Source: Zestomonas carbonaria
Lineage (GTDB): Bacteria > Pseudomonadota > Gammaproteobacteria > Pseudomonadales > Pseudomonadaceae
Assembly: GCF_904061905.1 (NCBI RefSeq)
Contig: NZ_CAJFCI010000054.1
Location: forward strand, 1-64,000
DNA length: 64,000 nucleotides
Direction of reading: 5' to 3'
The position numbers were made by a program, and so were the translations under genes. Positions 25,757 through 36,147 of this stretch are shown one piece after another. The number at the start of each line of letters is the position of its first letter. Position 1 is the first letter of the stretch. The notes under the pieces are model-generated. The model had not been told where the DNA came from and did not search any database. It worked only from the letters and a program-made list of their open reading frames with translations.

Positions 25757-27589
25757 TCAAACCGCCTCGGCGGCCTCCTCATGGAACATGCCGTCGGACT
25801 GCCGGCTCCACAGGCGGAAATACTGCCCGCGTTTCTTCAGTAGTTCCTGGTGGCTGCCGTCCTCCACCACCCGGCCCTTGTCGAAGACGATGATGCGGTC
25901 GAGGTGGGCGACAGTGGACAGCCGGTGGGCGACCACGATAACCGTCTTGCCGACCATGATCTCGTCCAGCTTGTCCTGGATGAAGCGTTCGGTGATCGAA
26001 TCCAGGCTCGACGTGGCCTCGTCCATCACCAGGATCGGTGCGTTCTTCAGCAGCACCCGGGCGATGGCGATGCGTTGCCGCTGGCCGCCGGACAGCTTGA
26101 CCCCGCGTTCGCCGACCAGGGAATCGTAGCCCTGCTCCATGGATTCGATGAAGGCGCTGGCACCGGCGCGATGGATGGCCGCCGCCAGTTCCTCCTGGGT
26201 TGCGTCCAGGCGGCCGTAGTGGATGTTCTCGCGGATGGTGCGGTGGAACAGGCCGGGCTCCTGGGGAATCAGGCCGATCTGCTGGTGCAGCGAATGCTGG
26301 GTCACGTCGCGCACGTCGGTGCCGTCGATCAGCACCTGGCCCTCGTCCACGTCGTACAGGCGCAGCAGCAGGTTGAGCAGGCTCGACTTGCCCGAGCCGG
26401 AGGAGCCCACCAGGCCGACCCGCTGGCCCGCCGGGATGACGATGTTCAGGTCCTCGAAGATGCGCTTGTCCGGCGAATAGCCGAACGCCACGTTGCGGAA
26501 CTCCACCTCGCCGCGCGTGACCTCCAGATTGGCCGCCCCCGGCTTGTCCACCACCTCGTGGGGGCGGATCAGGCTGCGCACGCCGTTGGCGATGTTGCCG
26601 GTCGCCTCGAAGAACTCCAGGAAGCGCCGCGACAGGCTGGACACGTCGTTGATGATCAGCAGCGACAGGCTGCTGGACATCACGAAAGTGGCGATGCTGA
26701 TCTGCCCGCTGCGCCACAGGTACAGCGACAGCAGCAGCACACCGACCTTCAGTACCACGCCGAAGCTGGACTGGAACCAGCGGACCTTCTCCATGTAGCC
26801 GAAGGAGCGGTAGGCCGCGCCGACCTCGCGTTCCAGGTAGTCGCCCAGGTAGCCGTGCTCGTAGGAGTGGCGGGCGAACAGGCGGATGTTGGTGAGGTTG
26901 GTCACCGCGTCCACCACCTTGCCGGTGCTGGTGCTGCGCGCCGCCGAATGCTGCTGGGCCAGTGGATGGCTGCGCTTGGCCAACTGGTAGCAGACGAGGA
27001 TGAACAGCACCGACCAGCCGAACATGAGCAGCGCCAGCAGCGAGGAAGCCGTCCACAGCAGCAGCGTCGCCAGGGTCAGGGTGACCACCAGCGGGATCAG
27101 GTCGAACAGCAGGATGCTCAGGGTCTGGTTGACCCCCAGGGACACCTCGGAAACGCGGTGCGCCAGGGCGCCGGCGAACTCGTTGCTGATGAAGCGGTGC
27201 GAATGCTGCTGCAGATAGGCGTACACCGCATGGGTCACGGTACGGCGCTGCTGCGGCATCACGCGGATGTGGCAACCGGTGGCGCCACGGGTGAACAGCA
27301 CCTCCAGCAACAACAGCCCGGCGAAGGCCAGCACCGGCCATTGCAGCACCGCGAACGCCTGCTCGCTGCTCAGTCCCTCGCTGACCAGCCGGGTGATCTG
27401 CCCCAGGCCCCAGGGCACCAGGATGGTACAGACCACCGCGCTGATCTGCAGGAGCAGGATCGCCAGGTACCAGCCCTTGTAGTTGCCGACGAAGAACAGC
27501 ACGAACTTCAGCGGCGAGTCCGGCAGGTAGCGGACGTTCCAGTTGAGCAGGGTGCGCGGTGGACGGGGGGTCAGGCTGGGAGCGCTCAT
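25757..27589 (-). CDS. ABC exporter, fused membrane and ATPase half-transporter
   Basis: 610 residues. Membrane domain with about six helices at roughly 28-320 (for example YLAILLLQISAVVCTILVPW), then an ATPase domain with Walker A GSSGSGKS at 395-402, signature LSGGQ at 499-503, Walker B ILVMDEA at 519-525 and D-loop SSLD. Type IV ABC exporters of this kind (MsbA-like) work as dimers and export lipids, peptides or drugs; substrate cannot be deduced. The ATG overlaps the stop of the GNAT acetyltransferase gene upstream by four bases, so the two are co-translated. Confidence 0.88.
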   Translation of the reverse strand: MSAPSLTPRPPRTLLNWNVRYLPDSPLKFVLFFVGNYKGWYLAILLLQISAVVCTILVPWGLGQITRLVSEGLSSEQAFAVLQWPVLAFAGLLLLEVLFTRGATGCHIRVMPQQRRTVTHAVYAYLQQHSHRFISNEFAGALAHRVSEVSLGVNQTLSILLFDLIPLVVTLTLATLLLWTASSLLALLMFGWSVLFILVCYQLAKRSHPLAQQHSAARSTSTGKVVDAVTNLTNIRLFARHSYEHGYLGDYLEREVGAAYRSFGYMEKVRWFQSSFGVVLKVGVLLLSLYLWRSGQISIATFVMSSSLSLLIINDVSSLSRRFLEFFEATGNIANGVRSLIRPHEVVDKPGAANLEVTRGEVEFRNVAFGYSPDKRIFEDLNIVIPAGQRVGLVGSSGSGKSSLLNLLLRLYDVDEGQVLIDGTDVRDVTQHSLHQQIGLIPQEPGLFHRTIRENIHYGRLDATQEELAAAIHRAGASAFIESMEQGYDSLVGERGVKLSGGQRQRIAIARVLLKNAPILVMDEATSSLDSITERFIQDKLDEIMVGKTVIVVAHRLSTVAHLDRIIVFDKGRVVEDGSHQELLKKRGQYFRLWSRQSDGMFHEEAAEAV

Positions 27590-28182
27590 GAGCGGGGGGA
27601 TATCCTTGCGGGAGATGATGGATCAGGGGTTTCGCCGGCCGCGTCGAGCGCGATCCGGAAGCGAGTCAGGGGAAGGGGTTCGCCGTTTTCCTCGAAGGTC
27701 CTCTGGCTCGCGCCATCGGCCGTGAAGCCGATCCTCCGGTAGAAGCGGGTCGCCCGGACGTTGCCGTCCAGCACCCAGGCCGTGGCGCTGTGGAAGCCGG
27801 CCTCCTCCAGGCCACGGCGCGATTCCAGCCAGAGCCGGTTGCCGATGCCCAGGGTCCAGGCTTCGGGTATCAGGTAGATCGACATGAGCTCGCCCGTGCC
27901 GGGCGGTACGTCGTCGTCGCGGCTGGCGCCGAAGGAGCTCCAGCCGACGATCTCGCCATCGACTTCGGCCACCCGGATCGTTCTCGGACCGCCGGCGATC
28001 GCGTCGACCAGGAAGGCCACGCGGCGCTCGATGCTCTGCTCCAGGCCGGCGAGAAAACCGGGGGACAGCAGGTCCCGGTAGGCCGACTGCCAACTGCGCA
28101 CGTGGACCTCGGCGATGGGCCGGGCGTCCTCCTCCCTGGGGAGCCTGATCAGGACCGTCGAACCATCGGCTTGACTCTTCAT
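27586..28182 (-). CDS. GNAT-family N-acetyltransferase
   Basis: 198 residues with the acetyl-CoA-binding core MSIYLIPEAWTLGIGNRLW and the C-terminal beta-alpha unit VLDGNVRATRFYRRIGF, both standard in GNAT enzymes. VHVRSWQSAYRDLLSPGFL is the N-terminal motif of the small-molecule acetyltransferases. The ATG at 28182 follows AGGAAG at good spacing and is preferred to one eight codons upstream. Coupled to the ABC exporter gene, so possibly a modification-plus-export pair, which is inference. Confidence 0.85.
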   Translation of the reverse strand: MKSQADGSTVLIRLPREEDARPIAEVHVRSWQSAYRDLLSPGFLAGLEQSIERRVAFLVDAIAGGPRTIRVAEVDGEIVGWSSFGASRDDDVPPGTGELMSIYLIPEAWTLGIGNRLWLESRRGLEEAGFHSATAWVLDGNVRATRFYRRIGFTADGASQRTFEENGEPLPLTRFRIALDAAGETPDPSSPARISPRS

Positions 28183-28348
28183 TCCGTGCACTTCCTGGCA
28201 ACGCATGGGGACTCGCCATCAAGCACGCCCCATGCCAAATAAATTTCCCTTCAGAATCAATAGGATGACGAAACCACCCAACACCCGCGAAGCGCTCCGG
28301 CAGGGCAATCTGCTGGACCGCTGTCGCCCCCGGAACAGTGGCGCCGGC

Positions 28349-29776
28349 TCATCCGGTCACCGCCCGCCCCGCATTCCTCCCCAGGCGCCGGAACACCAGC
28401 CAGGAGGTGGCGCACAGCAGGCCGCAGATCAGCATGGTCAGGCTCAGGTCGGCGGCCTGCGGTTGCCCATGGCCACGCAGGTTCACGATCAGCCCGAGCA
28501 GGCTCGCGGCCAGGCCCACGGCGAGGCTCATGGTCAGTTGCAGGGACATCGCCGACAGGCTGCTGGCGCGGCTGGCCAGTTCGATCGGCACGTCGGAATA
28601 GGTCAGCGCGCCGAGGGTGCTGAACTGCAGCGAACGGATGACCCCGCCGACGTACAGCAGCAGCACGATCACCCAGTACGGGGTCTGCGCATCGAAGGTC
28701 GCGCACAGGGCGATGGAGAAGCCGGTGAGCAGCGAATTGCCCATCAGCGTGCGGCGAAAGCCGAAGCGCTGGACGATGCGCACCGAGAGGAACTTCATGG
28801 TCAGCGCCCCCGCGCCGCCGGCCAGGGTCAGCAGGCCGGCCGCCAGCGGACTGAGGCCGAAGCCGACCTGGAACAGCAGCACCAGCAGGAACGGCTGCGA
28901 GGCGCTGCCCAGGCGGAACAGGTTGCCGGCCCAGATGGCCGTGGAGAAGGTGGGAATCTTCAGCAGGCGCAGGTCGATCAGCGGATGCTCCGTGCGCCGC
29001 GCATGGCGCACGTAGAGGATGCCGCCGAGCAAGCCCACGACCAGCAACGCCGCCACCCAGGCTCCCGGCAGCAGGCCATGGCCGAACGCCTCGAAAGCGA
29101 ACACCAGGCAGGCCAGGCCGATGCCGCTGAGCAGGAAGCCGCGCACATCCAGCGCCGCGCCCCGCTGTCCCGGATAGTCCGGCACGTGGCGGAGGATCAG
29201 GACGATGCCGAGCGCGCCGATGGGCAGGTTGATCAGGAAGATCCAGTGCCAGGACAGCGCGGTTACCAGCAACCCGCCCAGCGGCGGACCGAGCACCGGG
29301 CCGATCAGCGCCGGCATGGTCAGGAAGGCCATGGCGCTCAGCAGGTTCTCGCGGCCCGCCCAGCGCAACAGGATCACCTGCCCCACCGGCACCATCATCG
29401 CCCCGGCCGCACCTTGCAGCAGCCGCGCCAACGACAGTTGCAGCAACGAGGTGGAAGCAGCGCAGGCCAGCGAAGCCAGCACGAACGACACGATGGCGAC
29501 CACGAACACCCGGCGCGGTCCGAAGCGGTCGGCGGCCCAGCCGCTGACCGGCACGAACAGCGCCAGCGCTAGCAGGTACAGCGACACCACCAGGTTCATG
29601 CGCACCGTCGGCTCGCCGAACTCTACGGCCATCTGCGGCAGCGCGGTGAGCACGGCGGTGGCGTCGAGCAGTTCCATGAACAGCGCGCAGCCGATGATCA
29701 GCGGCACCGTGCGGCCGGCCTGCGGCGGGTGGAGCTGGACTGCGTGGCTGCCTGGAAGGTCTTCCGGACGGCCCAC
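28349..29776 (-). CDS. MFS drug/solute efflux transporter, DHA2 (EmrB/QacA) family
   Basis: 475 residues with about 14 membrane segments. Motif A-like GWAADRFGPRRVF after helix 2 and motif C ALIGPVLGPPLGGLL in helix 5 place it in the DHA2 proton antiporters. It starts with GTG immediately after the stop of the monooxygenase gene upstream, so it is probably the distal gene of the organosulfur island and may remove a desulfurized by-product; alternatively it is a general multidrug pump. Start codon is uncertain, since no clear ribosome site precedes the GTG. Confidence 0.83.
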   Translation of the reverse strand: MGRPEDLPGSHAVQLHPPQAGRTVPLIIGCALFMELLDATAVLTALPQMAVEFGEPTVRMNLVVSLYLLALALFVPVSGWAADRFGPRRVFVVAIVSFVLASLACAASTSLLQLSLARLLQGAAGAMMVPVGQVILLRWAGRENLLSAMAFLTMPALIGPVLGPPLGGLLVTALSWHWIFLINLPIGALGIVLILRHVPDYPGQRGAALDVRGFLLSGIGLACLVFAFEAFGHGLLPGAWVAALLVVGLLGGILYVRHARRTEHPLIDLRLLKIPTFSTAIWAGNLFRLGSASQPFLLVLLFQVGFGLSPLAAGLLTLAGGAGALTMKFLSVRIVQRFGFRRTLMGNSLLTGFSIALCATFDAQTPYWVIVLLLYVGGVIRSLQFSTLGALTYSDVPIELASRASSLSAMSLQLTMSLAVGLAASLLGLIVNLRGHGQPQAADLSLTMLICGLLCATSWLVFRRLGRNAGRAVTG

Positions 29777-31048
29777 TCAGAACAGCCCGGACGTCGGCGG
29801 CTGGGTGCCTTTCAGCCGATAGGCGCCGACCACCGCGGCCTTCCAGTGGCGCGGGTTGTGGTTGGCCACGGTGCGTGCGTTGCGCCAGTGGCGGTCGAGG
29901 TTGTGCTGGCGGGCGGTGGTCGAGGCGCCACCGACGTCGAACAGCAGTTCGGCGGCCTTCAGCGCCGCTTCCACGGCCAGGTACTGGGCCTGGGCCACTT
30001 CCACCGCCGCGCGGTTCACCGCGTCGTCGTCGAGCCCCGCCGCCCAGGCCGCGTCGATGGTTTCCGCGGCACGCAGCACCACCGCTTCGGCGGCGTAGGC
30101 GCGGGCGGAAATCTCGCCCACCGAAAACTCCACGTAGGGGTCGTCCACCGAACGGCTGGCGCTGCTGTGCTTGATCGGCCGCGCATGTTCGCGGGCGAAC
30201 GCCACGGCATCGTTCAACGCATTGCGCGCGATACCCGCCTCCACCGCCGCCAGGTAGAGCTGCAGGAACGGCGTGACGATGGAGCGCTTACCGTCCTCGC
30301 CGATGCGGGTGCGGATCTCGTGGGGATGGACCAGCACGTTGTTCAGCCGGGTGGTGCCGCTGGCGGTCAGGCGCTGGCCCATGGCGTCGAAGTCGTCGAC
30401 CAGTTCCAGCCCCTCGCGGTCGCGCGGCAGAACGAAGGACACCGGCTGTTCGTCCTCGTCCAGCGCCACCGCGCTGACCCAGTCGGCGTACAGCGAGCCG
30501 GTGCTGTAGTACTTGCTGCCGGTGGCGCGGAAGTGGTCGCCCTCGCGGACGATGCGCGCGCTGACCGAGCCGTTGGCGCCGCCGATCTCCCAGCCGGCGT
30601 TGCCGAACACTTCGCCGGCCAGGTAGCGCGGGAACCAGCGTTCGCGTTCGCTGGCACTGCCGCGCGCCAGCAGTCCCTCGATGAAAGAGAAGCTCGGGCG
30701 CAGCGACTGGGCGATGTTGGAGTCCGCCGCCGCCAGGTCGATGATGAATTCGATCACCTCGCGCACGCTGGCGCCGGTGCCGCCGTAGGCCATGGGAATG
30801 CGGAAGGTCAGTAAACGGTCGGCGGCCAGTTGGCGAATCTGTTCGTAGGGCAACTGGCGCGAGCGCTCGCGCCCGGCGGCGCCCTCGGCGATGCTCGCCA
30901 GGCGGATGGCGGCGCGCTTGCGCAGTTCGCCGAGGCTCAGGCGGGAAAAGGAGGCGGGGTTGGATTGAATACTCATGGGGCTGATCCTGGACGGTTGGGC
31001 CAGCAGCGCGGCGACGGTGCGCTGCGTGCCGGGACGGAATTTCTTCAT
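29777..31048 (-). CDS. DszC/SfnB-like flavin-dependent monooxygenase (acyl-CoA dehydrogenase fold), copy 1
   Basis: 423 residues, acyl-CoA dehydrogenase fold. RQLPYEQIRQLAADRLLTFRIP and YGGTGASVREVIEFIIDLAAADSNIAQSLR lie in the N-terminal helical domain, GSKYYSTGSLYADWVSAVAL and FDAMGQRLTASGTTR in the beta domain, and HNLDRHWRNARTVANHNPRHWK at the C terminus. This C-terminal HWRNARTxxxHNP replaces the catalytic Glu of dehydrogenases and marks the SfnB/DszC monooxygenase branch. It likely needs FMNH2 from SfnE. The ATG at 31048 has a strong AGGAG box eight bases upstream; 30976 is an alternative, giving 24 fewer residues. No Cys in the whole chain. Follows the fused ATPase gene after 22 bases. 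Confidence 0.82.
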   Translation of the reverse strand: MKKFRPGTQRTVAALLAQPSRISPMSIQSNPASFSRLSLGELRKRAAIRLASIAEGAAGRERSRQLPYEQIRQLAADRLLTFRIPMAYGGTGASVREVIEFIIDLAAADSNIAQSLRPSFSFIEGLLARGSASERERWFPRYLAGEVFGNAGWEIGGANGSVSARIVREGDHFRATGSKYYSTGSLYADWVSAVALDEDEQPVSFVLPRDREGLELVDDFDAMGQRLTASGTTRLNNVLVHPHEIRTRIGEDGKRSIVTPFLQLYLAAVEAGIARNALNDAVAFAREHARPIKHSSASRSVDDPYVEFSVGEISARAYAAEAVVLRAAETIDAAWAAGLDDDAVNRAAVEVAQAQYLAVEAALKAAELLFDVGGASTTARQHNLDRHWRNARTVANHNPRHWKAAVVGAYRLKGTQPPTSGLF

Positions 31049-31070
31049 GGTTCTGGACTCCTGCCGGCGA

Positions 31071-32719
<1,649 letters not shown>

Positions 32720-32723
<4 letters not shown>

Positions 32724-33619
32724 ACGTTCTTGCCCTCGCTACGGCGCAGCAGGGCGCGGCCCAGTGCGGTGATGGCGACCACGGTAAGCGTCACCGCGAC
32801 ACCCGGCGCGGCCACCAGCCACCAGGCGTTGGCCAGGAAATTGCGTCCCACCGAGAGCATCGCCCCCCACTCCGGCGCCGGCGGCGGCGCGCCGAAGCCG
32901 AGGAAGCTCAGCGAGGCTCCGGCGGCGATGTTGCCGCCGATGCCGATGGTGGCGAGGATCAGGATCGGCTTGATGGCGTTGGGCAGCACGTGGCGCAGGA
33001 TCACCAGCGGCCGGGCGATGCCCAGGGTGATCGCCGCCTCGACGTAGGCGGCGCCACGCACCACGCGGGTCTGCGCGCGGACCATGCGCGCATAGCGCGG
33101 CACCCCGGCGATGCCCACGGCGATGATCGCGTTGAGCGTGCCCTGGCCCCAGAAGGTGATGATCACCAGCGCCAGCAGCAGGTCGGGAAACGCCAGCAGA
33201 ACGTCCACCGAACGCATGATCGCCGAATCGATCCAGCGATGACCGAGCCCGGCCAGCAGGCCGAGGGCGATGCCCGCAACCAGGCCGATGGCGGTGGCCG
33301 CCAGGCCCATCACCAGCGAGGCACGCACGCCGTATACCAGGCGGGTCAGCACGTCGCGGCCGTTCTCGTCGGTGCCCAGCCAATGCGCGGCGCTCGGCGC
33401 CTGGAACGCCTCGCGGGCGTTGGCCGCCAGCGGGTCGCCCCTGACCAGCAGCGCCGGCTCGATGGCCGCCAGTACCAGCAGGCCGACGAACAGCCCGGCC
33501 AGCAGCAGGCCGGGGTGACGGGTCAGCGGCGGCAGGCGCAGCCAGGTGGCCCAGCCTCGCCGCCCGTCGGCCAGGGTCAGCGCCGTGGTGCCGAGCAGGG
33601 TCTGTTCTCGAATGCTCAT
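32720..33619 (-). CDS. Peptide/nickel-type ABC transporter permease (DppC-like)
   Basis: 299 residues, five or six membrane helices. HWLGTDENGRDVLTRLVYGVRASLVMG is the hallmark of DppC/OppC proteins, and YVEAAITLGIARPLVILRHVLPN is the EAA loop that docks on the ATPase. Start set at the ATG behind GGAGGACG rather than eight codons upstream. It pairs with the DppB-like permease at 37526-38458, although three or more unrelated genes (an aldo/keto reductase and two monooxygenases) stand between them, an unusual split for this transporter type. Confidence 0.88.
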
Positions 33620-33639
33620 CGCACGTCCTCCAGACAGGC

Positions 33640-34698
33640 TCATGGCGCCGGGTTCGGCAGCCGTGCATGGACCGCCTCGATGTCGGCAAGCACTTCCTCG
33701 CCCAGCTCCAGATCGACGCTGGCGAGGTTTTCGCGCAACTGCTCCAGGCTGGTCGCGCCGCTCAGCGCGCTGGCGACGAAGGGCCGGCTGGCGACGAAAG
33801 CCAGCGCCAGTTGCGCCGGCGACAGATCGTGACGGCGCGCCACCTCGACGTAGCCGCTCACCGCCTGCCCGGCTTCGGCGCTGGCGTAGCGGGCGAAGCG
33901 TCCGTAGGCCGAACCGGCCGACAGGCGCGCGCCCTCGGGCTGGGCGCCGTTCAGGTATTTGCCGGAGAGCACGCCGAAGGCCAGCGGCGAATAGGCCAGC
34001 AGGCCGACCCGCTCGCGGTGGCTGAACTCGGAAAGCCCCAGCTCGTATACGCGGTTGAGCAGGCTGTAGGGGTTCTGGATGCTGACGATGCGCGGTAGCC
34101 CAAGGCGTTCGGACTGCTTGAGGAATTCCGCCACGCCCCAGGGCGTCTCGTTGGACACGCCGATGTGGCGCACCTTGCCGGCCTTCACCAGCTCGGCCAG
34201 CGCCGTCAGGGTTTCCTCGATGGAAGTGCTCTCCTCCCCCTCCACCCAGGGGTATTCGCGGCGGCCGAAGAAGTTGGCGCTGCGCTCCGGCCAGTGCAAC
34301 TGGTAGAGGTCGAGGTAGTCGGTCTGCAGGCGGTCGAGGCTGGCGTCCAGCGCGGCGCCGAGGAACTTGCGGTCGAAGCGCGTCCTGCCGTCGCGGATGT
34401 GCGCCATGTGCCCCGCCTGGCGCGGCGGCCCGACGATCTTGCTGGTCAGCACGATGTCCTGGCGGCGCTTGGTCCTGGCCAGCCAGGAGCCGATGAAACG
34501 TTCGGTGTCGCCCCAGGTCTCGGCGCGCGACGGCGTCGGGTACATCTCCGCGCTGTCCACCAGGTTGACGCCCCGGGACAGGGCGTAATCGAGTTGCGCG
34601 TGGGCATCGGCCTCGCTGTTCTGGTGACCCCAGGTCATGGTCCCGAGGCCGATGACGCTGACCTGGAGGTCGGTGTTGCCGAGTGGGCGGTATTTCAT
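33640..34698 (-). CDS. Aldo/keto reductase, Tas-like
   Basis: 352 residues. MKYRPLGNTDLQVSVIGLGT and the insertion AEMYPTPSRAETWGDTERFIG are characteristic of the E. coli Tas subgroup of aldo/keto reductases. Catalytic residues sit in VDSAEMYP (Asp, Tyr), VLTSKIVG (Lys) and LDLYQLHWPERS (His). C-terminal ALSGATSLEQLRENL binds the cofactor. It lies between the permease and the LLM monooxygenase genes of the island, so it may reduce an aldehyde released by desulfonation; that is inference. ATG preferred over an upstream TTG at 34716. Confidence 0.82.
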   Translation of the reverse strand: MKYRPLGNTDLQVSVIGLGTMTWGHQNSEADAHAQLDYALSRGVNLVDSAEMYPTPSRAETWGDTERFIGSWLARTKRRQDIVLTSKIVGPPRQAGHMAHIRDGRTRFDRKFLGAALDASLDRLQTDYLDLYQLHWPERSANFFGRREYPWVEGEESTSIEETLTALAELVKAGKVRHIGVSNETPWGVAEFLKQSERLGLPRIVSIQNPYSLLNRVYELGLSEFSHRERVGLLAYSPLAFGVLSGKYLNGAQPEGARLSAGSAYGRFARYASAEAGQAVSGYVEVARRHDLSPAQLALAFVASRPFVASALSGATSLEQLRENLASVDLELGEEVLADIEAVHARLPNPAP

Positions 34699-34734
34699 GT
34701 GGTTGGTCTCACGCAAGAGCGGTTATTTCGTGTC

Positions 34735-34782
34735 GTAGGAGCCAGCTTGCTGGCGATCCATCGCCAGCAAGCTGGCTCCTAC
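34735..34782. repeat. Pseudomonas REP pair, perfect 23-base inverted repeat
   Basis: GTAGGAGCCAGCTTGCTGG then CGAT is mirrored exactly after a two-base loop. It lies between the LLM monooxygenase and the Tas-like reductase genes and could stabilise or end the upstream transcript. Confidence 0.85.
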
Positions 34783-34797
34783 AGGTTGTCGGGGCGC

Positions 34798-36147
34798 TCA
34801 GGCCGAGGCGGCCTGGCCACCCTGTTCGAACTGGCTGCGCGGGTACGGCAGGCCGAGGTGGTCGCGCAGGGTGCTGCCGCTGTATTCGTGGCGGAACACG
34901 CCGCGCTTGCGCAGCAGCGGCACCACTTCGTCGACGAAGACCTCGACGCCCGACGGGAAGCTGTCCGGCATGATGTTGAAACCGTCACCGGCGCCAGCCA
35001 GGAACCACTCCTCGAGGGTGTCGGCCACCTGCTCGGGAGTGCCGACCAGCAACCGGTGGCCGACCAGGATGCGCCGCGACAGCTCGCGCACGGTCAGCTT
35101 CTCGCGGCGCGCCAGGTTGATCTGCGCTTCGAGGAAGCCATGCGAGCCCCGCTCGAATTCGTTGACCGGGCCGATGCGGTGCCAGGGCAGCTCGGCGTCC
35201 AGGTCCAGCTCCTCCACCGGGATGCCGACCCGCTGCGCCACCTGGCGGATCAGCCCGCCTTCGCCGAGGTACGAGTTGAGATGGTCGAAGCGTGCCTGGG
35301 CCTCGGCCTCGGTGCTGCCGATCACGGTGGACAGGCCGGGCATGATCTTCAGGTGCTCGGGGTTGCGGCCCCAGGCGCGGGCGCGGCTCTTCATCTCCTG
35401 GTAGAACGCCTGGCCGTCGGCCAGGGTGGTCTGGGTGGTGAAGATGGCATCGGCCCAGCGCGAGCCGAGCGCCTTGCCGCCCTCCGACGAGCCGGCCTGC
35501 ACCAGCACCGGGCGGCCCTGGGGCGAGCGCGGCACGTTGAGCGGGCCCTTCACCGAGAAATACTTGCCGACGTAGTCGAGGGTGTGGACCTTGGCCGGGT
35601 CGGCGAACACGCCCCGGGCGGCGTCGCCGATGATCGCGCCGTCCTCCCAGCTATCCCACAGCTTGACGGCGATATCGAGGAACTCGTCGGCGCGCGCGTA
35701 GCGGTCGACGTGCAGCGGCGCGCCGGCCAGGCCGAAGTTCTGCGCGGCGGCGTCGCCGGCATTGGTCACCACGTTCCAGGCGATCCGGCCGCCGCTGATG
35801 TGATCGATGGAAGCGAAGCGGCGGGCCAGGTTGAACGGATCGTTGTAGGTGCTCGAGCAGGTGGCGATCACCCCGATGTGCTGGGTGGCGAGGGCCACGG
35901 CGGTGAGCAGCACGGTGGGCTCCAGGCGCCCGGCCGGGCTCTTCTCCACGTCGCCCTGCAGGGCTGGGCCGTCGGCGAGGAAGATCGCATCCAGGGTGCC
36001 ACGTTCGGAGATGCGCGCGATGTTGCGGAAGTATTCGACATCCAGGTAGGCGGTCGGCGGCACTTCGCCCAGCCGCCAGGCGGCCGAGTGGGAACCGAAG
36101 CCGAGGATGTTCATGCCGATGCTCATTTGCCGTTTGCTGCTGCTCAT
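34798..36147 (-). CDS. LLM-class flavin monooxygenase, NtaA/SnaA/DszA-type
   Basis: 449 residues, luciferase-like barrel. Landmarks of the NtaA/SnaA/DszA(SoxA) subgroup are FGSHSAAWRLGEVPPTAYLD, RGTLDAIFLADGPALQ, ATCSSTYNDPFNLARRFASI, SGGRIAWNVVTNAGDAAAQNFG, RYARADEFLDIAVKLWDSW and GPLNVPRSPQGRPVLVQAGSS. Members are FMNH2-dependent and attack nitrilotriacetate, dibenzothiophene sulfone, alkyl sulfones and similar bulky compounds. It overlaps the end of the SfnB/DszC-like gene upstream by four bases (ATGA). With two DszC-like enzymes beside it, a DszC-then-DszA type desulfurization is a natural reading, not proven. Confidence 0.87.
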   Translation of the reverse strand: MSSSKRQMSIGMNILGFGSHSAAWRLGEVPPTAYLDVEYFRNIARISERGTLDAIFLADGPALQGDVEKSPAGRLEPTVLLTAVALATQHIGVIATCSSTYNDPFNLARRFASIDHISGGRIAWNVVTNAGDAAAQNFGLAGAPLHVDRYARADEFLDIAVKLWDSWEDGAIIGDAARGVFADPAKVHTLDYVGKYFSVKGPLNVPRSPQGRPVLVQAGSSEGGKALGSRWADAIFTTQTTLADGQAFYQEMKSRARAWGRNPEHLKIMPGLSTVIGSTEAEAQARFDHLNSYLGEGGLIRQVAQRVGIPVEELDLDAELPWHRIGPVNEFERGSHGFLEAQINLARREKLTVRELSRRILVGHRLLVGTPEQVADTLEEWFLAGAGDGFNIMPDSFPSGVEVFVDEVVPLLRKRGVFRHEYSGSTLRDHLGLPYPRSQFEQGGQAASA